A stretch of DNA of 64,000 bases from Deroplatys truncata (Eukaryota; Arthropoda; Insecta; Mantodea; Mantidae). The first letter of the stretch is position 1, and each line of letters begins with the position of its first letter. Shown piece after piece: positions 57,716 through 64,000 of the stretch. Where the stretch lies: the NCBI GenBank assembly GCA_030765065.1, contig CM060989.1, positions 59,596,001 through 59,660,000 on the forward strand, written 5' to 3'. A program made the translations under genes and the position numbers. The notes under the pieces were generated by a model. The model did not search any database and had not been told where the DNA came from. It saw only the letters and a program-made list of their open reading frames with translations.

Positions 57716-57973
57716 TAGGTGAATATAATACCGGCGATTAATTGAATTATAGATCCTAATAATGATAAAATATTTTGTAGTATAAGAATCAAGTTGTTAT
57801 GAATATTGTGGAAGCATATCCTCCAACATCCCACGAAGTGTTGTATTAAAACAGCAATATCACAAGGGCGCATTTCTAGAATAGAAGGGAAACGTAAATA
57901 AAAATTAATGAAGTTATAGATCGTGGTAATGATAAAACACTTCGTAGCCATACAGTTCTGAAAATTGTGGAGG
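57716..57973. repeat. Locally duplicated AT-rich unit
   Basis: Two related stretches (57740-57835, 57900-57985), both with TATAGATC, TAATGATAAAA and GTGGA.G.ATATCCTCCAA, suggest a local tandem duplication. Confidence 0.5.
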
Positions 57974-57988
57974 TATATCCTCCAATGA

Positions 57989-58443
57989 GGTTCCGGGTTC
58001 GAACCCGGCGACCGTCCACTCTGATCCATGGGTTTTTCGTGGTGCCTCCGGGTCGGCAGGCTAATGCTGGGTGGTTTCTTCTGTACTAGGATTTCCTTTC
58101 CATCATTTCTCTTTCATACCATCTCTTCAGCTTTCAGGTGTGCTTCTAAGTTTTGCGGTGTATGACGGTGCCGAACAGATGGCGTGGATACTTGCTCAAT
58201 GGAAAGAGTAATTTCCGTGGAGGGTTGCTTGATTGGTTGGTCGTTCATCACCCTCTCTAGGCGGCTCCAACAGTGGGACCGGTCTGCGAGCTTGGAAATG
58301 TTAGGGACTCCTGTGCGTCCCTGTGGCCTGTAGCCTCCTGTAGTTCCTTCACCTCATCCTTTCCTCCTGGGATGTGGTGGCCACAATAGACCTCTGTAGG
58401 TTGCAGTGCGCGAAGCGTCCCTCTCGGTTGAACAGCCTATACC
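57989..58443 (+). mobile_element. SINE family A with perfect 15-bp target duplication
   Basis: Flanked by TATATCCTCCAATGA at 57974-57988 and 58444-58458. It begins at the B box (GGGTTCGAACCCGGCGACC) and runs through CCATGGGTTTTTCGTGG to a tail ending GAACAGCCTATACC, without poly(A). It defines the family's 3' end. Confidence 0.9.
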
Positions 58444-58588
58444 TATATCCTCCAATGATCCCAGGAAATGTATCAATGCAGTAATATCACCAGGGCATAT
58501 ATCTAGACTAGAAATGAAACATAAATAAATAAATAAATAAAAACAAAAACGCAGACACATATGCGCACATCTCAAAGCTCAATTATAT

Positions 58589-59051
58589 GTGTTTATTTTG
58601 AACTAGAGAGTATAAAATGAATTGTTCCTTGCTGCTGCTGCTGCTGCTGCTGATGCAATTTGAGGAACAGTGCCTGCAGTAAACTGTATTTACCAGAGGA
58701 AGCATGGAATAATTTTTCTACCTCCAATTTTACGTGAGTTGCGTCTAAAATCTATCAATAACCTGTTTGTACGTGCCTTTGAAGGTAATACTACATTACG
58801 ATACAAGTGCAGTAGGTGCATTTTTTCAGAACGAAGAAGAAGTTTGTATTTTGACTTCCAAGATTCTGCACTTGTATCGTAATATAGTATTACCTTCAAA
58901 GGCACGTACAAACAGGTTATTGATAGATTTTAGACGCAATTCACGTAAAATTGGAGGTAGAAAATTTATTTACTGCAGGCACTGTTCCTCAAATTGCATT
59001 AGCAGCAGCAAGGAAGAATTCATTTTATGCTCTATAGTTCAAAATAAACAC
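58589..59051. repeat. Large imperfect palindrome (foldback element)
   Basis: Arms 58589-58811 and 58868-59051 are inverted copies (outer word GTGTTTATTTTGAACT; inner word ACGATACAAGTGCA), around a spacer of about 56 bp. The left arm has a CTG expansion (58631-58652) and an extra segment absent from the right. Both arms can be translated across ARTNRLLIDFRRNSRK, but only because they are copies of each other. No target duplication was resolved. Confidence 0.85.
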
Positions 59052-59059
59052 GTACTGTA

Positions 59060-59399
59060 TACTTTTTTTTGACGATTGTGAATAATAGAAAATATGATTA
59101 CGCGAAAATAAAATTAAATCCCTTTAAGCTGTTCTAAAGCAGTAGTGTTGACCAAGTCAACAACTGAAGGAGACATGGCTGCTTGCGCCGAGATACTATT
59201 AAATGCTGCATGAATTAAATCGTAAGTAAATGTTAACAAATAAACGAAAGTAAAGACGGTAAGATTTAAATGGTGAAATATAACTATAAAATATTATTAT
59301 ATTGCATGTCTACCACAATAAATATACATACGAGTAGTTGGAGGATTAAATAAACTCTTATTACTCTGCGATAAAAAATGCAAAATGCACGGTGTGCAG
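59060..59399. other. Unassigned AT-rich sequence
   Basis: Nothing recognised. Confidence 0.3.
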
Positions 59400-59419
59400 C
59401 AATTTTAACTTCCCTAGCA

Positions 59420-59715
59420 TGATAGCATGAGCGGGAGGTGGATCAACCTGGACACACAAGTAAGACAGGCTCGTGAGCGGGAGGTCTATAGTTCAAATCT
59501 CGCCAGGACCATCCTTCCTGATTGAGCTTTTTTCCAAGTGTTCCTCAGTCCTTATAAGTGGCAAATACTGGGAATGTACCCTAAACCTAGGACTGGAACG
59601 TTTCCTTCATAAATTCTGTTTCCTATCATTTCATTTATCATCAATGTCTTCCGCCTGTGGTGCGTATGTGCTAAGAACCGCCGTTAAACACTACTAAAAA
59701 GAAAAAATATTTATA
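59420..59715 (+). mobile_element. tRNA-like SINE (family E)
   Basis: GAGCGGGAGGTGGATCAACC, then TATAGTTCAAATCTCGCC (B box), a body with GGCAAATACTGGGAATGTAC, and an A-rich tail (59690-59740). Confidence 0.6.
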
Positions 59716-60114
59716 TTAAAGAAAAAAGAAAAGAAAATTCAGCAGATTATTTTCAGATGGATTCTTCCTGTACTGTTCTCTTCGCTTTCGGCCCCCTTTA
59801 ACTAATGCTTTCCTGGCCCTAATGTTTTCCTTTCCATTTGCAGTTCCAACTCCTGATTTCTTCCTGTCTTTACCTGATTTTCCACTTGAGGAGGTAATCA
59901 CTCTTACAGAACCTTTGCTTCCTGAAGATCCTGTCGAATATGTGGTCAAGATATCCAGACTGAAGACATATTTTAGATTCTGCAGCATCCTGTTTATCAG
60001 ACAGTGCGGTGTCATTTTCATCTCTATACGAAGGAAATATTTTGTCTCAACACCTTCTTTATTAACAGGGTAACGCCCATTATTTTTACGAAAGTAACTA
60101 TTGATCGATTTCAT
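59716..60114 (-). CDS. Hypothetical ORF, basic Ser/Gly-rich
   Basis: 132 codons from an ATG at 60114. An ordinary-looking N-terminal half (MKSINSYFRKNNGRYPVNK) is followed by a Gly/Ser/Lys-rich basic half. I recognise no domain. It is longer than most chance frames here and a CRE-like TGACGTCA lies just upstream (near 60135), but it could still be random or part of a repeat. Confidence 0.25.
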   Translation of the reverse strand: MKSINSYFRKNNGRYPVNKEGVETKYFLRIEMKMTPHCLINRMLQNLKYVFSLDILTTYSTGSSGSKGSVRVITSSSGKSGKDRKKSGVGTANGKENIRARKALVKGGRKRREQYRKNPSENNLLNFLFFFL

Positions 60115-60179
60115 ATTTGGAAACGGTATGTTTATGACGTCAGCTGTAATGGTAATAAGTGAATATTATTTGTTCAGAC

Positions 60180-60720
60180 AAATTTGAGAGGATACGTTTT
60201 GATCTACATCACCTCTCTTGGAGGCAGGGACACAAAGAATATGCAAGGTCTACCAGGGCAAGCACCGTAGCACAAGCCCCCTCCGAAGTCCTAGGGCCCG
60301 CCCCATCCGAGTGGCTCTCCAAACCATGGGGTTTTCCCATGAGGTCAATACCTGACAATTAAAAAAGCCCGCCCCCGCTTGCGCAAGGATGGAAGTGAAT
60401 ACGCCACTTACGGGCGTCATCCCGAAAAATCTAGCATGCCATCTACCGGCTACCAGATCAGTACCGGAGGACATTGAGGCGTCTCACAACCGCGCCTGCA
60501 CAGAAACCCGCACAATTGTACCCAATCTTCCATGGGTCTCGGGAACCCTGCCCCACCGAGTCCAACCCAATCCGAACAACTCCCCATCGGGAGGGGCTTG
60601 AATTTTCGGCCCGACGTACTTCTAGTAACGTCAGAAATACCACGAGTGCTCAGGGTACGCAGCGCCCGCACCACTGCAGCTGAAGGGGTCGGACCCCCCC
60701 CCCTTGCGGGAAGGTAGGGA
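60180..60720. other. GC-rich block of unknown origin
   Basis: GC content is far above its surroundings, and overlapping frames are open on both strands (up to 92 codons), a usual effect of high GC. There are no tRNA boxes or recognisable domain. It may be the 5' region of a retrotransposon. Confidence 0.35.
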
Positions 60721-60729
60721 CACAGCACA

Positions 60730-61200
60730 TTCGAGTCATTTGGGGAATTTAGTACCGTACCGACATGTTGCTACGGTGGTTTAGTTGGTTAGAGAAGCAA
60801 CACGGTAAGCCGAAGATCCATGGTTCAAATCCCAGCTGTGGTATTGAGTTTTTCAGTCTGATTCTACCTTTCCAACTTTAGCCTACACACAGCATGTGTG
60901 AAAGAAAATTAATTATTATTTATTGACGTAGTAATGGTTAACTATGAAGTCCTAGACTTCAACTACTTATAACATTGTAAGTCGCTATTGGAGTATATTA
61001 TAATAAATTGCAGAACAGCTTGTGGTTTACCGGAAAAAGTGTCAGTTTTGAGGAATTTAATATCGAACCAGCATGTTGTCATGGTAGTTCAGTTGGTTAG
61101 AGCAGTGGCAAGGTAAAACTGAACACCCATGCTTCAAATCCCGGATGTAGCATAGCATTTTTGTCTGATTCTATCTTCCCAGCAGCTTATTTATTTAGAG
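60730..61200 (+). mobile_element. Two SINE family B units in tandem
   Basis: Unit 1: GGAATTTAGTACCGTACCG, GTGGTTTAGTTGGTTAGAG (A box), ATGGTTCAAATCCCAGC (B box). Unit 2, about 303 bp later: GGAATTTAATATCGAACCAG, GTAGTTCAGTTGGTTAGAGC, TGCTTCAAATCCCGG. The same linker (GTTTACCGG...) precedes the copies at 32575 and 43875. Confidence 0.75.
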
Positions 61201-61710
61201 TCGCTTTAACCCCTTGGTCAATCGCGACTGATTACAATAAAATAGTATTGATAAGTTAACAATGAATGATAAACAAGGATGAATACCAAAAAATTGAAAT
61301 AATAAGTATAAAATACAGCAAAGGAAATAATTACATTACATTTCGTTATAAAACTTTGTGTTTTTAAAGAACACAATTATACTTTTGGACATTTGAGGGT
61401 TGTATAGAATTGAGAGATCATTTGGGATATTGAGCTTTACTCTGAGTATATCATAAAGTGGACACTCTTTTATTATACGAGACAGGAGAGAGAAGGTTTA
61501 CATCTGTTATTACATTGAGGTTAATACTCTCTAGAAAGAATGTACGAATGAGTTAATCCTGTATGACCTATTTTTAATCTGGATATGAAGATTTAATGTT
61601 TCCTGCTTAAGGTTCCTGTGGTATATTTGCCTTTTCTTGGGGTGAGTCTGGCCAGTACAGTTCTGAGACCAGGCATCCTTCCAACAGGTATCTTTTTTTT
61701 TTTTTTTTTT
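61201..61710. other. Unassigned AT-rich sequence
   Basis: Ends in a T-run of about 20 bases, the target of the next HINE. Confidence 0.35.
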
Positions 61711-62659
61711 ACTTTCTCTACTACGTATAGTAAGTAGGGGAAGTATTGTATTACACCCAAAAATTCGATACTGAGATTTCACCGCAAATATGTATTTTGA
61801 GACCCCCTGAATCCAAAAAAAAGCCTTTTTGGAAACATGACCGTATGTTTATCTGTGTGTGTCTGTGAACAGCATAACTCAGAAACGAACAGTCGGATAA
61901 ACACCAAACTTGGTATTTAGGTTCAGTATCTTCCAGAGATGCGACACGAAGGTTTTCAAGAAAATCTCCCCATCCCAGATTACCCTTTACATTGAACACG
62001 AAAATTTTAATTTTCTCAAAAATGGCTCTAACGATTTTGATTCAAATATATTTTAAAGATATTTTCATGACAAATAAAATGTATATCTTGAATTTTCTGA
62101 GAACATCTCCAAAAGTAGTCTTCATTCTGAACGACTTTTGCATAACTGGTAAACCATAAGTGATAGACAAAATTTTACTATACAAAAAATGTAGATCGCG
62201 TTAAAATACATAATTTATGTCATATACATTTTTTGTTGAGTGAACCATTTTCGAGATATTGCTTGTTATTTCCTTAAATTTTTCAATACTTATTTTCTCA
62301 AATGGGAATTCGTTATTCAATATTTGTCTTGGATATGCAAAGAGTATTAATCTGTGGCAAAGAGAATGGTGCTGCACCTAGCAACCAGCTATTAAGAGAT
62401 ATGTATGTCTATGCTTAAAAGCTACTGTATTTCTATATTGCCCTTGGAAATACAAAACAAGGGGAACATAGTACGCCTTAAGCGATAGTCAAATATTTTT
62501 AGAACTGGTCGCTATGTGTAAAATGTAATTCTCTTTGCATGTCAAAAGATCGTTTCTGCAAATGTTTATCTCGATTAATATGAAATAAATGGAGAATAAG
62601 ACTTTGTAAAAATAGTTTGTACAAGAGTAAAGAAAGTCATGTGAGTGTAACACATCAGA
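61711..62659 (-). mobile_element. HINE copy (reverse)
   Basis: ACTTTCTCTACTACGTATAG to GTGTAACACATCAGA, between T-runs. Confidence 0.92.
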
Positions 62660-62660
62660 T

Positions 62661-63144
62661 TTTTTTTGACAGATTAATTTTATTTATATCCGTGTGAAGT
62701 GTAAGGATTCCAGCATCCTGATAGTTGAGTGGTAGCTTTACTGCTTCATCTGCGCGTTTTTACTTTTGTCTAAGAGTAATAATACTGTAATAATCAAGGG
62801 TAAAACATGAGAGTTCATCTACATTAGACATGTCATTTTGTGACACTCGGTGTCATTCTCCTTTCTCCCCTACTTCGTGTGTTGGTAGTGTTCGGACTTC
62901 ACAGGGAGAGTGTTAATACAAGGTTGTTAATACAACTATTGGCCAGTAAAGCATGGCTACTTCCCCGTGAAACGATAAGGTCTTACCCGCCAGTGCCGGT
63001 GCCAGGTGTGCGGTTATCTAGTCGGTTGGAGCACACGGTTCTTGAGGACTGGCCGTGTTACATGCAGCTCTCTATTTACATTGTGTAATAGTTTACGTGT
63101 TACCTAGCATTATTATTGTTAATTACACCGCCATTCGTATAGAA
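62661..63144. other. Unassigned sequence
   Basis: One 82-codon frame (62840-63088) is open but unrecognised. Confidence 0.3.
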
Positions 63145-63522
63145 CACAGAGTGTTTATGTTCGACAATTACGTGAAACTGGTTCTTGCAGAGAAATGGTA
63201 AGGCGCTTTGTAAGAGAATACCTTGGTAATCGAGTTCCAAATAAAAAAATGCTCGACGACTATTACAAAATTTCCGAGAGACAGGATCTGTGAATGATAG
63301 GAAACGGATTACAAGCCGCGTGTTGTTACTTAAGAGAGGATAGACACAATAGGGGAACGTTTCGAACTTTCGCAGAAAAAATCACTCCGTGATTTTGCTC
63401 AGGAGACAGGTATGTTAAAACCCTTAGCCAGAAAAGCAACCAAATTACTTAAAACCGGGAATTTCATATGCAAATGTCATCGGTATATTGTTACTGAGGA
63501 GCATTTTCAAATTCGCTTATAA
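63145..63522 (+). pseudogene. Transposase N-terminal relic (IS630-Tc1-mariner type)
   Basis: In shifting frames the plus strand reads EHRVFMFDNYVKTGSCREMV, REYLGNRVPNKKML, SVNDRKRITS, then QKKSLRDFAQETGM and ARKATKLLKTG, the DNA-binding region of the transposase lineage found at 20499-21284. At least two frameshifts; the catalytic part is absent. Confidence 0.72.
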
Positions 63523-63991
63523 CAGAGGCAGTGTTTATTTATTATTATTAATCATAATATATTGTTGTTTTCAGTAATGTGTTAAATAAACATGTTACAC
63601 CCGACAAAACAGGGATATGTGTTAAACCTTGTGTTCACTCCAGTGGAATCCCAGATATACATGAAGCATAATAATATGTTTATTGTTAATAACACATAAG
63701 ATAAAAATAACTTAGGTTAAAACTACCAAAACAAAAATGCAGAATAGAACGCTACGGTATGCTAGAGATTAAGATACTTGACTTCGCTGTGCAAAGAACG
63801 TATTAATTCACATTCCTGTGAACTTCAAATGTCTAATTTCCATGATGCTGTATACCGCACATGGTATCGTGACCAGTTTTGGATTATAACACTATCTAAA
63901 GTCACGAGTTCATGCTTTAGTATGGCAATTACTAGGAAAACATGAAACACCCAAGGCAATGATTATAATTCCCAGGCTCCTGCCACTTTAT
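63523..63991. other. Unassigned AT-rich sequence
   Basis: Nothing recognised. Confidence 0.3.
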
Positions 63992-64000
63992 ACTTTCTCT
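63992..64000 (-). repeat. Possible start of another HINE copy cut by the window edge
   Basis: The window ends TTTATACTTTCTCT, the first nine bases of a reverse copy. Nine bases alone prove little. Confidence 0.3.

Noticed and set aside
58690-59072. Two opposed 73- and 101-codon ORFs sharing RTNRLLIDFRRNSRK
   Set aside because: They are the same sequence read from both arms of a palindrome; shared peptides do not indicate coding.
61711-62659. Simple TIR MITE explanation for the HINE family
   Set aside because: The 12-bp inverted repeat is terminal on one side but about 25 bp inside on the other, and no fixed-length target duplication is evident.

Overview
This is AT-rich nuclear DNA from an animal, most likely an insect. 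The case for an insect is the dense mix of mariner-type transposases, a piggyBac relic, insect-style non-LTR retrotransposon tails and several tRNA-derived SINE families. The repeat-choked, large-genome look would fit a cockroach, termite or another polyneopteran, but that is a guess from style and not from a marker gene. I see no rRNA, no credible tRNA gene, no CRISPR array and no bacterial operon.

Only one stretch looks like host protein-coding sequence: a GC-rich, proline-rich exon on the minus strand at about 38085-39866. It ends at a consensus splice donor, and a CpG-rich, promoter-like block lies upstream at about 40000-40450. I do not recognise the protein. Almost everything else is mobile DNA.

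The dominant repeat is a non-coding family of about 0.85-0.95 kb with more than 20 full, partial or old copies. I read it as a Helentron-associated non-autonomous element (HINE, DINE-1-like). It has a 12-bp inverted repeat that is terminal at one end and subterminal at the other, a hairpin at the 3' end, an internal (CA)n tract and insertion into T-runs. 'Forward' below means the copy starts TCTGATGTG; 'reverse' means it starts ACTTTCTCTACT.

The second theme is an LTR retroelement family present only as solo LTRs: about 2720-3661, 9435-10422, 34698-35880, 47348-48289 and 55670-56577. Four have TG...CA ends and exact 4-bp target duplications (AAAT, ATTT, AGGA, GGTT). Unusually, their 3' ends hold tandem modules that resemble a tRNA-Lys primer-binding site, and the region after the TATA box holds a second tandem array.

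Other elements include two mariners (1055-1958, 5686-7032), two copies of another IS630-Tc1-mariner lineage (14967-16319, about 20295-21964), three further relics of that superfamily, an internally deleted piggyBac (23367-26563), a LINE family with a YADD box, an inverted RNase H fragment, a long-TIR element (31131-33068), a large palindrome (58589-59051), a complex tandem array (50428-51222) and an unclassified repeat called X here (three copies).

Insertions are stacked, which gives a relative chronology: HINE > LINE > LTR at 33118-36065 and 46570-48959; piggyBac > two HINEs at 23367-26563; transposon > SINE at 20295-21964; SINE > LTR at 55470-56860; repeat X > mariner and SINE at 600-2600.
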